From assembly GCA_946480575.1 (NCBI GenBank), contig CAMLKF010000012.1:1-35999 (forward strand): a stretch of DNA of 35,999 nucleotides, read 5' to 3'. Numbering within the stretch: the stretch's first letter is position 1; every line of letters begins with the position of its first letter. The translations under genes and the position numbers were made by a program. Of the stretch, positions 15,952 to 24,058 are shown piece by piece. This stretch comes from an uncultured Nitrososphaera sp. (GTDB lineage: Archaea > Thermoproteota > Nitrososphaeria > Nitrososphaerales > Nitrososphaeraceae). The notes beneath the pieces are model-generated. The model worked only from the letters and a program-made list of their open reading frames with translations, was not told where the DNA came from and searched no databases.

Positions 15952-17196
15952 ATGCTGGGCAACTATCCGGTACGCGGCAAGTTCGGCAAGTACGGGGGCA
16001 AGTACATACCGGAGACGCTGGCTCCTGCCATCGAAGAGCTCGAAGCTGCCTACGAGCGGTACAAGAACGATCCCGATTTCGAGAAGGAACTTTCATATTA
16101 TTTGACTGAATACGCGGGCCGGCCGACTCCTCTCTATTTTGCTAAGAACCTAACAGAGCATGTTGGCGGCGCCAACATATACCTGAAGCGCGAAGACCTC
16201 CTGCACGGCGGCGCGCACAAGACAAACAATACGCTTGGGCAGGCATTGCTTGCAAAAAAGATGGGCAAAAAGAGGATAATAGCAGAGACAGGTGCCGGCC
16301 AGCATGGGGTTGGCACTGCCATCGCCTGTGCGGTGCTTGGGCTTGACGCCGAGATATACATGGGGTCAAAGGATGTCAAGCGGCAAAAACTAAACGTGTT
16401 TAGGATGGAGCTGCTTGGAGCAAAGGTACATCATGTCGACTCTGGCAGCAAGACGCTCAAGGACGCCATCAACGAGGCGTTCCGCGATTGGATCGCCAAC
16501 GTTAAGACCACGTACTATCTCATTGGCTCCGTGGTGGGCGCTCATCCGTACCCGATGATGGTCAGAGACTTTCAGAGCATAATTGGGCATGAAATTAAGC
16601 AGCAGATGCAGGAGCTGGAAGGAAAGCTTCCGGATGCAGTAGTGGCATGCGTTGGCGGCGGGAGCAATGCAATGGGGTCGTTTTACCCGTTCCTTGACGA
16701 TTCAGATGTCGCTCTATGCGGCGTAGAAGCGGGCGGCCACGGTATTAAGTCAGGCAAGCACTCGGCAACCCTGAACGCCGGCTCTGAAGGCGTGCTGCAC
16801 GGCATGTTCACCTACCTGCTTCAGGACAAGTGCGGGCAGGTGACAGAGACTCACAGTGTATCTGCAGGGCTTGACTATCCCGGCGTAGGGCCGGAGCACG
16901 CCATGCTAAAGGACATCAAGCGTGCAACTTATGTGGCATGTACTGACAATGAGGCGGTGCAGGCATTTCTTACACTTTCAAGGCTTGAAGGGATAATCCC
17001 TGCGCTCGAGCCGTCACATGCTATTTCATACGCAATGAAGCTTGCGAAGGAAATGAGCAAGGATGACGTTATCGTAGTGACGCTGTCAGGACGGGGCGAT
17101 AAGGACGTTCAGGTCGTTCAGGATTACCTCAATTACAGCTATGGGAAAAAGAAAAGGAATGCCAACAACAACAACACCAACAACAAAAAAAAATAA
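15952..17196 (+). CDS. trpB: Tryptophan synthase beta chain
   Basis: PLP enzyme joining indole and serine to form tryptophan; 414 aa. The PLP-binding Lys is K90 in [14 protein letters not shown]; other motifs are [22 protein letters not shown], the phosphate loop [21 protein letters not shown] and SGRGDKDV. The sequence is of the standard TrpB1 type that partners TrpA. The C terminus carries an unusual low-complexity tail rich in Asn ending in three Lys, encoded by an (AAC)n run and nine A; this tail overlaps the start of trpA. TTAATATC and ATTATATTATT upstream (about 15890-15920) are candidate promoter elements. Confidence 0.95.
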   Translation: MLGNYPVRGKFGKYGGKYIPETLAPAIEELEAAYERYKNDPDFEKELSYYLTEYAGRPTPLYFAKNLTEHVGGANIYLKREDLLHGGAHKTNNTLGQALLAKKMGKKRIIAETGAGQHGVGTAIACAVLGLDAEIYMGSKDVKRQKLNVFRMELLGAKVHHVDSGSKTLKDAINEAFRDWIANVKTTYYLIGSVVGAHPYPMMVRDFQSIIGHEIKQQMQELEGKLPDAVVACVGGGSNAMGSFYPFLDDSDVALCGVEAGGHGIKSGKHSATLNAGSEGVLHGMFTYLLQDKCGQVTETHSVSAGLDYPGVGPEHAMLKDIKRATYVACTDNEAVQAFLTLSRLEGIIPALEPSHAISYAMKLAKEMSKDDVIVVTLSGRGDKDVQVVQDYLNYSYGKKKRNANNNNTNNKKK

Positions 17197-18007
17197 AATC
17201 GCAGAAAAGTTTGAAGAGCTGGCAAGCCGGGGCGAATGCGCCCTTGTCTGCTATGTCGTTGCAGGCTATCCTGATATCAAGACCTCTCAAGAGGTCATTG
17301 ATGCTCTTGTTGCCGGCGGGGCAGATATCATCGAGATTGGGATCCCGTTCTCAGACCCGATAGCCGATGGGCCGACGATACAGGCTGCGTCGGGCTACGC
17401 GCTTGAAAAAGGCACCACGCCGGAGAAGGCTCTGCAACTGGCAAGGGCCGTCAGAAAAAAGCACCCTGGGTTGCCGCTGCTCGCAATGACCTATTCAAAC
17501 ATCCTTGTGCGAGCCGGCTTCCAAAAGTTCATGATAAAATCCAAGGAGTGCGGGATAGACGGCTTTATTCTGCCCGACATGCCTGTCGAAGAGGCAGACG
17601 CGTATTCTGAGACGGCATCCAAGCTTGGGCTGTCGACGGTGTTCCTTGCATCTCCCAATACGCCGCAGGAAAGGCTCAAGAAAATATTGGGCAGCACATC
17701 AGGCTTTCTGTACCTTGTTTCTGTTTATGGCATAACCGGTGCGCGCAAGTCTTTTGAGGACTATACCCTGAATGCAGTCAAGAGCGTCAAGCACGCTGCA
17801 GCAGGTTCAAAGGTCCTGGTGGCAGTGGGCTTTGGGATAAGCACGCCGGCACACGCCAAGTTCATGATAGCGGCTGGCGCCGACGCAGTCATTGTCGGCA
17901 GCGCCATCATTGACAGGATAAGGAAATCGCAAAACAGCAAGAAGAGGATGCTGCAGGACCTGCATGACTTTGCAAGGTCCATGAAGTGGATCTGCAAAAA
18001 GCAGTAG
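17159..18007 (+). CDS. trpA: Tryptophan synthase alpha chain
   Basis: Cleaves indole-3-glycerol phosphate to indole and glyceraldehyde 3-phosphate, then channels indole to TrpB. Motifs: [10 protein letters not shown], the catalytic Glu in [16 protein letters not shown] with the Asp 11 residues later, [11 protein letters not shown], and [10 protein letters not shown]. The family core starts at [14 protein letters not shown], encoded just after the trpB stop, but no start codon occurs there. The nearest in-frame starts are ATG 17159 and ATG 17141, both inside trpB, so the genes overlap by 38 or 56 bp and the first ~15 residues are a Thr/Lys-rich tail encoded by the same AAC repeat. Its frame is +1 relative to trpB. 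Confidence 0.93.
   Translation: MPTTTTPTTKKNKIAEKFEELASRGECALVCYVVAGYPDIKTSQEVIDALVAGGADIIEIGIPFSDPIADGPTIQAASGYALEKGTTPEKALQLARAVRKKHPGLPLLAMTYSNILVRAGFQKFMIKSKECGIDGFILPDMPVEEADAYSETASKLGLSTVFLASPNTPQERLKKILGSTSGFLYLVSVYGITGARKSFEDYTLNAVKSVKHAAAGSKVLVAVGFGISTPAHAKFMIAAGADAVIVGSAIIDRIRKSQNSKKRMLQDLHDFARSMKWICKKQ
17164..17193 (+). repeat. AAC microsatellite and A9 tract across the trpB/trpA overlap
   Basis: Repeated AAC triplets (17164-17184, one ACC interruption) run into nine A (17185-17193) immediately before the trpB stop TAA at 17194. The tract is read as Asn/Lys in trpB and Thr/Lys in trpA. Such tracts are prone to replication and transcription slippage. Confidence 0.85.
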
Positions 18008-18059
18008 CAGTAGTACCCAAAAGTACATTAACGCAGAGCTCGAAAGGACATAGGCACGC

Positions 18060-18836
18060 ATGAACGAAAAAGAGCTGAAGCAATTGTTTTGCAGCTCGCT
18101 CAGGTCGGGTCACATCAAGGACAACAGCCTGATGCCGGCGCCAGACGAGGCGGAGATAAGGATAGTCGAAGAGGCTAACTTTCGAAGTTTCGACCTATTG
18201 ATTGCAGCGATTACAAACGAGCCTTGCTGCAACCTAGAAGTCGACTATGCGCATTACATCAACATGCTTGTCCGCACGCAGCTGCTTGAGCGCTTTGCCC
18301 GAAGCGAAAAATGCAGGATAGACTGCGTCCGCTTTTATCCTGTCGAGGTCAAGTCAGACGACGACAGCATTGACGAGCGTCTGCCAAACCAGATAGTTGA
18401 CGCAATCCTGACTTTCGGCCTATCAGTGCTGGTGCTTGACAAGAACCATGCAAGGAAGATAAAGTCAAGCAAGCTTGAGAGGTTTCTGCCGGCAACGGTG
18501 ATATGCTACACTGGCGTTGACGATTACTTCCAGGTTGTCTCGATCTTTGATCGCCTTGCATCTGGCGGCGTGTTCAGCTTCCAGAAGGCAAGCCTTGCAA
18601 GAGCGATTGCGCAAAGCGAAGTTGCATATGGCAGGGCGTACAGCAGGCTTGCTGCGCTCGAAAGGATTCTCCAAAAACTTGCATTCAATCAACTCTATTT
18701 TGAAAACCTCGGTCTTGCCGATGAAGAATTGGAGTTTTTACAAAAGCTAGCAGGCTTGCGCATTCCAAATTGCAGGAAAATGGTGGCGCGGCTGATTAAA
18801 GAAACGACCAATGCCAAGCTGACAGACTATATGTAA
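18060..18836 (+). CDS. Unknown protein with a PD-(D/E)XK nuclease-like core
   Basis: A 258-aa protein I do not recognise as a named family. An acidic helix followed by FRSFDLLIAAI (Asp45), then RIDCVRFYPVEVKSDDDS with Glu96-Val-Lys98, then ERLPNQIVDAILTFG (Gln111), has the order expected of PD-(D/E)XK nucleases: an Asp at a strand end, an E-x-K strand, then a helix with conserved Gln. The C-terminal 80 residues are helical and basic. No partner methylase is nearby. It lies 52 bp after trpA on the same strand, but has no evident link with tryptophan synthesis. The start is ATG 18060. Confidence 0.55.
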   Translation: MNEKELKQLFCSSLRSGHIKDNSLMPAPDEAEIRIVEEANFRSFDLLIAAITNEPCCNLEVDYAHYINMLVRTQLLERFARSEKCRIDCVRFYPVEVKSDDDSIDERLPNQIVDAILTFGLSVLVLDKNHARKIKSSKLERFLPATVICYTGVDDYFQVVSIFDRLASGGVFSFQKASLARAIAQSEVAYGRAYSRLAALERILQKLAFNQLYFENLGLADEELEFLQKLAGLRIPNCRKMVARLIKETTNAKLTDYM

Positions 18837-18913
18837 TGGCAATTTTTAAACGGTAGTGTCATGCAACCGGAAGTCCTCTTTGACTCGTTCTTCAGGAACA
18901 ATCATACTATCCG

Positions 18914-18921
18914 TTATTATT
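18914..18921 (+). promoter_or_regulatory. TATA-like box for the 49-aa gene
   Basis: TTATTATT lies 27 bp upstream of the ATG at 18945, the normal spacing for a leaderless archaeal transcript. Confidence 0.5.
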
Positions 18922-18944
18922 CGATGTTTTGAAGTACTCATCAA

Positions 18945-19094
18945 ATGAGCGTTCTGGTTGAGGAAGAACAACAAATAGAAGGAGTGCCGGTGTGTGGCGC
19001 GAACCTGTCGTCACCCGTGGTCGACACAGCCTACTACATCGACGAGGTACACTACAGAGTAGGAAACAGGATGTACATTGAGAATGCAGACTAG
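18945..19094 (+). CDS. 49-aa small protein of unknown function
   Basis: MSVLVEEEQQIEGVPVCGAN begins a 49-residue frame ending ...YRVGNRMYIENAD. The product is acidic, with a single Cys and a beta-rich C-terminal half containing several Tyr. A TATA-like box at the ideal distance makes it more likely to be real than chance. It overlaps the start of the next gene by 11 bp in another frame, which suggests translational coupling of the pair. I know of no function. Confidence 0.6.
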   Translation: MSVLVEEEQQIEGVPVCGANLSSPVVDTAYYIDEVHYRVGNRMYIENAD

Positions 19095-19356
19095 GAAGAA
19101 TAATGCGCAGGTTCCCGACATCGACGAAGAACGAGATCTAGAGCTCGAGAACATAATCGGAAATCTGATGATAGCGCAATACCAAGTGGATAAGCTGCGC
19201 TCTCGATTGAGCGAACGGGTCGGAGGATACGGGTCTGCAAGCAACAAGAAAGCCTCAGCGCACATATTCAAGCACAACGACAAGTGGTACAAGGTAACGT
19301 TGCGGGTCGACGAAATGGCGATAAGCCAGCGCGACATCTCTGAAGATATAAAGTAA
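19084..19356 (+). CDS. 90-aa small protein of unknown function
   Basis: A short protein starting at ATG 19084 (a TTG two codons upstream is possible). The N-terminal half is a charged helix (DLELENIIGNLMIAQYQVDK) likely to form a coiled coil; the C-terminal half is beta-like (AHIFKHNDKWYKVTLRVDEM). It overlaps the 49-aa gene and is followed by a T7 run at about 19392-19398 that may end the transcript. The function is not recognised. Confidence 0.6.
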   Translation: MQTRKNNAQVPDIDEERDLELENIIGNLMIAQYQVDKLRSRLSERVGGYGSASNKKASAHIFKHNDKWYKVTLRVDEMAISQRDISEDIK

Positions 19357-19400
19357 AAGGCAAAGCGCGTAGGCAATAACACACTACAACAATTTTTTTC

Positions 19401-19727
19401 TCAGAATGGCAGAACTATCCCAGAATTATCTTTTGCAAATAAGATGTTGTTGAGCGTTATCTGAAACTTTGTTCCATTATGCTCTACGATGACTTCGATA
19501 TCGTCGAGTGAGTCAGAGATATCACCGTCCTCAAGCTCCTTTATGACTACGTGAATTGACTCATGCGATATGAGCGCATCGATGAATGGCTCGATGGACT
19601 CGAAACTGTTGACTTCTGCCCTAGCGTCCTGCGCCGACTGGATTATGAGCATGGTTTTGTTGTGATACGTAAAGTACGGAGGAGATTCATCCACGGCACA
19701 TGCAAGCGCAAAATCGCTTATCGTCAT
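19401..19727 (-). CDS. 108-aa acidic protein of unknown function
   Basis: An acidic soluble protein (108 aa) with alternating helix and strand; HESIHVVIKELEDGDISDSL and DDIEVIVEHNGTKFQITLNN are typical segments. There is no recognised motif. A TATA-like TAATTTATCC on the minus strand (about 19746-19755) lies about 25 bp upstream of the ATG at 19727. A perfect palindrome GGATTAATCC at 19755-19764 sits just beyond it, overlapping the end of the upstream coiled-coil gene, and could be an operator. Confidence 0.6.
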   Translation of the reverse strand: MTISDFALACAVDESPPYFTYHNKTMLIIQSAQDARAEVNSFESIEPFIDALISHESIHVVIKELEDGDISDSLDDIEVIVEHNGTKFQITLNNILFAKDNSGIVLPF

Positions 19728-19757
19728 GACTTCATAGGCACACCGGATAAATTAGGA

Positions 19758-20603
19758 TTAATCCTTTTCACCGTAGAGCAGCTTTAGCTCTTCAAAGCTG
19801 AGCTTTGACCCTGACTCGAGCTTTTTCCTTGCCATCTCCTTTACCTTGAAAAGAGCGTCGTTTGGAAGGTTGTAGCCGTATTCTTCACGCTGCTTCCTCC
19901 TCATCTTGGCCATCGCGTCAAGCCGTGCGTTGATGGCATCGAACTGCTTTGCAATGCCGTCGTACTGCGCAAGGTAAGAATCGCGGTCTGCAGCAAGTTT
20001 CCTCTTTGAGTGGTAGAGCTTATCAACAATGTTATTGATTTCGGCAACCTTGCCCCTGACCGAGTCGCGCTCTTTGTCCAGTTGCTTTATTGTGTTGGCA
20101 GTGTTTGTAGATTCTTGGTTCAGCTGTGCCAACTGCTCCTTTATCGTGCGTGTGGCCTTGATGGCCTCAATCTTCATCGACGCCTCTTTTATCCTAGACA
20201 GCATCTCGTTCTTTTCACGTTCGCTCCTGTAGTTCTTGGCATCGATTAATGCTTGGTTGCTCAGGACTGTGGCTTGCAGCTCCTCTTCTTTTTCCGAGGG
20301 AAGGCGGGTCTCCATCATGGAAAGAAAGTTCTTTGACTGCGCGATCTTCTCACTGATTCCAAGCAACTCTGCGTTGCGTTTTTCCACCTCCGCCCGTACT
20401 TGCTTCAGCCTCTTGGCATGTGCGTCAAGCATGGTTCTCTGCTCCTTGATGCTGCTGGTTATCGAGTAGAATTGACTCCTGTCAACGTCAACGATCTTGT
20501 CTGTAATTTCTTTTAGCTCTCCCGAAAGTTTGCGCTTCATCGCAAGTAAGTCGTCCCATCCACGAGATTCCAAGTCCTTGGACCCGGTTTCTGCTGCAGC
20601 CAA
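19758..20603 (-). CDS. Long coiled-coil protein (COG1340-like)
   Basis: A 281-aa protein that is almost wholly coiled coil: heptad-rich Leu/Ile/Lys/Glu sequence from about residue 15 to 235, then a short C-terminal domain (MARKKLESGSKLSFEELKLL). This layout, including the ending with a KL-x-FEEL helix, matches the archaeal uncharacterised coiled-coil group COG1340. No Walker motifs are present, so it is not an SMC ATPase itself. The start is TTG 20603, with TATA-like ATATTTTTATATC 30 bp upstream. The role is unknown; scaffold or SMC-accessory roles are only guesses. Confidence 0.72.
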   Translation of the reverse strand: MAAAETGSKDLESRGWDDLLAMKRKLSGELKEITDKIVDVDRSQFYSITSSIKEQRTMLDAHAKRLKQVRAEVEKRNAELLGISEKIAQSKNFLSMMETRLPSEKEEELQATVLSNQALIDAKNYRSEREKNEMLSRIKEASMKIEAIKATRTIKEQLAQLNQESTNTANTIKQLDKERDSVRGKVAEINNIVDKLYHSKRKLAADRDSYLAQYDGIAKQFDAINARLDAMAKMRRKQREEYGYNLPNDALFKVKEMARKKLESGSKLSFEELKLLYGEKD

Positions 20604-20628
20604 ATCAATATAGGGTTAAAATGGAAAT

Positions 20629-20641
20629 GATATAAAAATAT
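20629..20641 (-). promoter_or_regulatory. TATA-like element of the coiled-coil gene
   Basis: GATATAAAAATAT on the plus strand, about 30 bp before the TTG start at 20603 on the minus strand. Its symmetry means it could also serve transcription to the right. Confidence 0.5.
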
Positions 20642-20960
20642 ACCAATTCGATGGCTTATGGCTAACGTATCTGTGCACGTGCGCAAGTCGGAGTACCTAA
20701 CGATGGCTGGTGCGAAAAGCGCATTTATGAGCCCAATTTTCTCTCGTCTCGAATGCCGATTTCCGGCTATCGCTGTGCATGAGCGACAACGAATTCAGCA
20801 AGGAAGATGCGGCGGGAGGAAAACTTACGGCTGAATTTCCGTTTGGAATTGGTCCAATTTTTCTGTGTGGGAGCAGAATTTTTCGTTTCAAAGCCTGATT
20901 TTTCTCAAGTTTGGGCTTATTTTTTGCTCAAACGTGGTAAAATAGGGCCTGCAGAGCTAT
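20642..20960. other. 319-bp gap without a convincing gene
   Basis: A 58-codon frame starts at ATG 20658 on the plus strand but has no recognisable content. The gap holds a perfect interrupted palindrome AATTGG-T-CCAATT at 20847-20859 and repeated CCAATTTT-type stretches at about 20734 and 20854. It ends at the promoter of the zinc-ribbon gene. Confidence 0.4.
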
Positions 20961-20962
20961 TC

Positions 20963-20969
20963 TTATATT
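20963..20969 (+). promoter_or_regulatory. TATA-like box of the zinc-ribbon gene
   Basis: TTATATT within TTCTTATATTC, 27 bp upstream of the TTG at 20993. It shows that the long upstream in-frame extension is not part of the gene. Confidence 0.55.
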
Positions 20970-20992
20970 CAAGCGTGCAAGACCTACGCCTG

Positions 20993-21208
20993 TTGGGAAC
21001 AGAAGCATATTGTGTAAAATGTAAAGCAAAGAGGGAAATGAAGGGAGAAAGAGCAGTAACCATGAAGAATGGACGCAACGCGCTAACCGGAACATGCTCG
21101 GTCTGCGGGACCAAGATGTTCAAGATTGGCGGTGGAGGAGGCGGCAAGGCCAAAGCAAAGGCCAAGGCTGCCACAAAGAAGAAGGCGAAAGGCAAGAAGA
21201 GAAAGTAA
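20993..21208 (+). CDS. Small zinc-ribbon protein (DUF5679-like) with Lys/Ala tail
   Basis: A 71-aa protein. The core AYCVKCKAKREMKGERAVTM plus GRNALTGTCSVCGTKMFKI matches the archaeal DUF5679 type, with two CxxC knuckles binding one zinc. After a Gly run the tail is almost only Lys and Ala, like histone-H1 or HU-type tails, and suggests nucleic-acid binding. The start is TTG 20993: the TATA box lies at the right distance and the family begins directly before the first CxxC. The frame is open further upstream, but that sequence is not protein-like. A strong hairpin terminator follows. Confidence 0.78.
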   Translation: MGTEAYCVKCKAKREMKGERAVTMKNGRNALTGTCSVCGTKMFKIGGGGGGKAKAKAKAATKKKAKGKKRK

Positions 21209-21215
21209 CTACGGG

Positions 21216-21247
21216 GTCTAGGATGCCTCCTAGACACCTTTTTTTAT
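21216..21247 (+). terminator. Hairpin plus T-tract terminator
   Basis: GTCTAGGA and TCCTAGAC form a perfect 8-bp stem with a TGCC loop (21216-21235), followed by ACC and seven T. It lies 8 bp after the zinc-ribbon stop codon and separates it from radA. Stem-loop terminators of this bacterial-like form are uncommon in archaea. Confidence 0.75.
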
Positions 21248-21327
21248 ATTTCAAATCTTAACGCATTTTCAATCATCGTTTGCTGGTTCCGGAGATAACC
21301 CCCTCTCCCACCAGTGCACTATTCATT

Positions 21328-21333
21328 ATATAC
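21328..21333 (+). promoter_or_regulatory. TATA box of radA
   Basis: TATATA within CATTATATACTT, 27 bp upstream of the radA ATG at 21357. Confidence 0.6.
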
Positions 21334-21356
21334 TTCCTTCAAAAAGATATGAAGCA

Positions 21357-22388
21357 ATGACAGATTCTTTGAAAAATGTGGTTGAACTGGAGGTAGAAGA
21401 CATTGAGGGAATCGGGCCGACCACTGCCCGCAAGATGAAGGAGGCCGGAATAAGTTCCGTCATGGAGCTGGCCACCGCAGTGCCAGAAGAGCTTGCCACG
21501 GACTTGGGCGGCTCGAAAGAGACCGCTGCCACCTTTATCATGGCAGCGCAAAAGTTGCTTAGGGAAAGCGGGATACTGGACAACGAGTTCACAACCGCGG
21601 ACGTAGAGCTTGAGAAGAGAAAGTCCCTGCTTCGCTGCAGCACCGGAGCCAAGGCACTCGATGAGCTGTTGCTTGGCGGGATAGAGACACAGGCCATAAC
21701 CGAATTCTACGGCGAATTTGGCAGTGGCAAGTCCCAGATATGTCACACTTTGTGTGTTACAGCCCAATTGCCGGTCGAAGAAGGCGGGCTTGACGGAGGG
21801 GTAATACTGATCGATACTGAAGGGACGTTCAGGCCTGAAAGGGTTGACCAGATAGCAAGGGCAAGGGGGCTAAACCCTGAAGAGATGCTGAAGAAGATAG
21901 CGATATGCAAGGCGTACAACAGCAGCCATCTTGAGCTGATAGTCAAGTCAATGGGCAAGTACATCGACGACTTTAAGGCCAAGATGATAATAATCGACAG
22001 CATCATTTCGCTCCATCGAGCGGAATTTGCTGGTAGGGGGACGCTTGCCGATAGGCAGCAGCGCCTCAATAGCATCATGCACAAGCTGGTAAGGATATCA
22101 GAGATCTATAATGTCGCAATAGTGGTCACGAACCAGGTGCAGTCCACGCCGGACACATTCTTTGGCGACCCAACCAAGCCTGCAGGCGGCAACGTGATAG
22201 GGCACGCGTCGACGTATAGGATATACCTGCGCAAGGCTGGCACTGACAGGATTGCCAAGATAATCGACTCGCCGTACCACCCGTACGACGACGTCAGGTT
22301 CACAGTGAACGAAAAGGGCATCGACGACACTGAGCAGGAAACGCCAAAAAAGAAATCGGCAGTAAAGGAAAAAGACTCTGACGAGTGA
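21357..22388 (+). CDS. radA: DNA repair and recombination protein RadA
   Basis: The archaeal RecA/Rad51 recombinase, forming filaments on single-stranded DNA for strand exchange; 343 aa. The N-terminal helix-hairpin-helix domain (DIEGIGPTTARKMKEAGISS) is followed by a polymerisation linker, the ATPase core with Walker A GEFGSGKSQ (119-127), LIDTEGTFRPER, Walker B KMIIIDSI, and L1/L2-region residues RGTLADRQQRL and VVTNQVQS. After the core comes an acidic/Lys-rich tail of about 20 residues. The stop is 2 bp from the end of convergent trpD. Confidence 0.96.
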   Translation: MTDSLKNVVELEVEDIEGIGPTTARKMKEAGISSVMELATAVPEELATDLGGSKETAATFIMAAQKLLRESGILDNEFTTADVELEKRKSLLRCSTGAKALDELLLGGIETQAITEFYGEFGSGKSQICHTLCVTAQLPVEEGGLDGGVILIDTEGTFRPERVDQIARARGLNPEEMLKKIAICKAYNSSHLELIVKSMGKYIDDFKAKMIIIDSIISLHRAEFAGRGTLADRQQRLNSIMHKLVRISEIYNVAIVVTNQVQSTPDTFFGDPTKPAGGNVIGHASTYRIYLRKAGTDRIAKIIDSPYHPYDDVRFTVNEKGIDDTEQETPKKKSAVKEKDSDE

Positions 22389-22390
22389 GG

Positions 22391-23464
22391 CTAGAGGTAC
22401 TTTTTTTCTGCCTCTCTTAATTTTTCTACATCTCCGCAATTCTTGATCAATTGCGACAGCTTCCCCTGCGCCTTTCCGCTTTTTATCGCGTCTCTTGCAA
22501 TTTCCACGCCTTCCTTCAGGTGCCGCGCAACCTTGCCGACTGCGAGTGCGGCCGAAGCATTGAGCACGACAATGTCTTCTTTTTCTTTCGGCGCCTTGCC
22601 GCATATTGCTTGAAGTGTGCTCTTGATGGATTCTTCCTTTGAATTTACAACCAGCTGCTCAGGCTTGGCTACCCGCATGCCGAGAACCCTTGGGTGCAAG
22701 CGTATCCTCTTTGTCTGCTGCCTGCTGCTGTCCACCCATACGATGTCGTTTTCGCACGTGTTTGAGAGCTCGTCAAAGCCATCTACAGCATGGACTATAA
22801 TGGCTTCGCTGACATTGCCCTGACATACCTCGGCAAAGGTTTCGATGAGAGAAGGCTCATAAACGCCGATAACTTGGCCGGCCACGTTGGTGCACGGATT
22901 GCTCAGCGGCCCAGCCATGTTGAATACCGTCCTTATCCCTATGGCCTTTCTTGCATTTGCGACGCTCTTCATTGATGGGTGAAAGGCGGGTGCAAACAGA
23001 AAACCTATGCCGATGCTTTCGATGCACGATTGCACTCTTGATGGCGGAGTGTTCAAGTCAAGACCAATGTGCTCTAAAAAGTCTGCACTCCCGCAAACCC
23101 CTGATACTGACCTGTTGCCGTGCTTGGCCACCTGCGCGCCTGCTGCAGATGCCACCACTGCAGCAGCGGTGCTGATATTAAACGATCGTATAGAGTCGCC
23201 GCCAGTGCCGCATGTGTCTACCAGCGGACCCTGCACTTTCGGGGTTATCGTTGTCGCGTGCCTTTTGATCGAATTGAGGATGGAGATCATCTCGCCGGCG
23301 CTTTCGCCTTTCATCGCAAGGGCTACGAGAAAGGCCGCTATCGCCGAGTCAGAAACGGAACCGCCGAGGATTGCATCGAGTGCCTGGGAAATTTCGACGT
23401 TCGACAGGTTTGTTCTTGCGGCCAGCTTTCTTATTGCAGGTCGCAAGTCCGCCGGTGCGCTCAT
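22391..23464 (-). CDS. trpD: Anthranilate phosphoribosyltransferase
   Basis: Transfers phosphoribose from PRPP to anthranilate. The 357-aa sequence has DTCGTGGDSIRSFNISTAAA (PRPP/Mg site), KHGNRSVSG, GIGFLFAPAFHPSM, RTVFNMAGPLSNP and GFDELS. The start ATG overlaps the trpG stop by 4 bp (ATGA), so the two are translationally coupled. Confidence 0.95.
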   Translation of the reverse strand: MSAPADLRPAIRKLAARTNLSNVEISQALDAILGGSVSDSAIAAFLVALAMKGESAGEMISILNSIKRHATTITPKVQGPLVDTCGTGGDSIRSFNISTAAAVVASAAGAQVAKHGNRSVSGVCGSADFLEHIGLDLNTPPSRVQSCIESIGIGFLFAPAFHPSMKSVANARKAIGIRTVFNMAGPLSNPCTNVAGQVIGVYEPSLIETFAEVCQGNVSEAIIVHAVDGFDELSNTCENDIVWVDSSRQQTKRIRLHPRVLGMRVAKPEQLVVNSKEESIKSTLQAICGKAPKEKEDIVVLNASAALAVGKVARHLKEGVEIARDAIKSGKAQGKLSQLIKNCGDVEKLREAEKKYL

Positions 23465-24051
23465 TTTTTCACCATTGAAAGAAAATTGGAAAGGATCCTG
23501 CGCCCTTCGCTTGTAAGAACCGATTCTGGGTGGAACTGGACGCCTTCAATAGGGTATTTCTTGTGCCTTATTCCCATTATCTCGCCGTCATCAAGCGCTC
23601 TTGCAGTGACTTCGAGACATCCAGGGATCTCGTTCTGGTCGGCAACAAGCGAGTGATAGCGCGTTGCCTTGAATGGGTTTGCAACACTCTCAAAGAGCCT
23701 GTCTTTTGCCGTAAATTGTATGGTGCTTGTCTTGCCGTGCTTGACCTTCTTAGCGTTTATCACTTTGCCTCCAAAGGCATGGACTATTCCTTGATGTCCT
23801 AGGCAGACGCCAAGTATTGGCGTCTTTGGTCCAAGCTCTGTAATGACGTCGGTGCACACCCCAAAGTACCTGCGGTCGGCTGGATGGCCGGGCCCAGGCG
23901 ATATCACTATCCCATCAGGATTCATTGCCTCAATGTCTTCCAAGGTTATCTGGTTGTTTCTGACTACTATCGGCTCTGCCCCAAGCTCTCCTAGTATCTG
24001 GGCAATGTTGTAAACGAATGAGTCATAGTTGTCTATGACAAGTATTTTCAT
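23461..24051 (-). CDS. trpG: Anthranilate synthase component II (glutamine amidotransferase)
   Basis: Supplies ammonia to anthranilate synthase; 196 aa. Motifs: VIDNYDSFVYN, ISPGPGHP, the nucleophile in GVCLGHQ, and the His-Glu pair in VQFHPES. It may also serve p-aminobenzoate synthesis. Its partner trpE (component I) is not adjacent, which is unusual: upstream is a promoter region and then divergent GAPDH. A clear Shine-Dalgarno AAAGGAGG lies just before the ATG, unlike most genes in this window. Confidence 0.93.
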   Translation of the reverse strand: MKILVIDNYDSFVYNIAQILGELGAEPIVVRNNQITLEDIEAMNPDGIVISPGPGHPADRRYFGVCTDVITELGPKTPILGVCLGHQGIVHAFGGKVINAKKVKHGKTSTIQFTAKDRLFESVANPFKATRYHSLVADQNEIPGCLEVTARALDDGEIMGIRHKKYPIEGVQFHPESVLTSEGRRILSNFLSMVKK

Positions 24052-24058
24052 TGAAAAT

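Noticed and set aside
20807..20992. 62-residue N-terminal extension of the zinc-ribbon protein
   Set aside because: The promoter lies inside it at the right distance for TTG 20993, and the extension is not conserved-looking.
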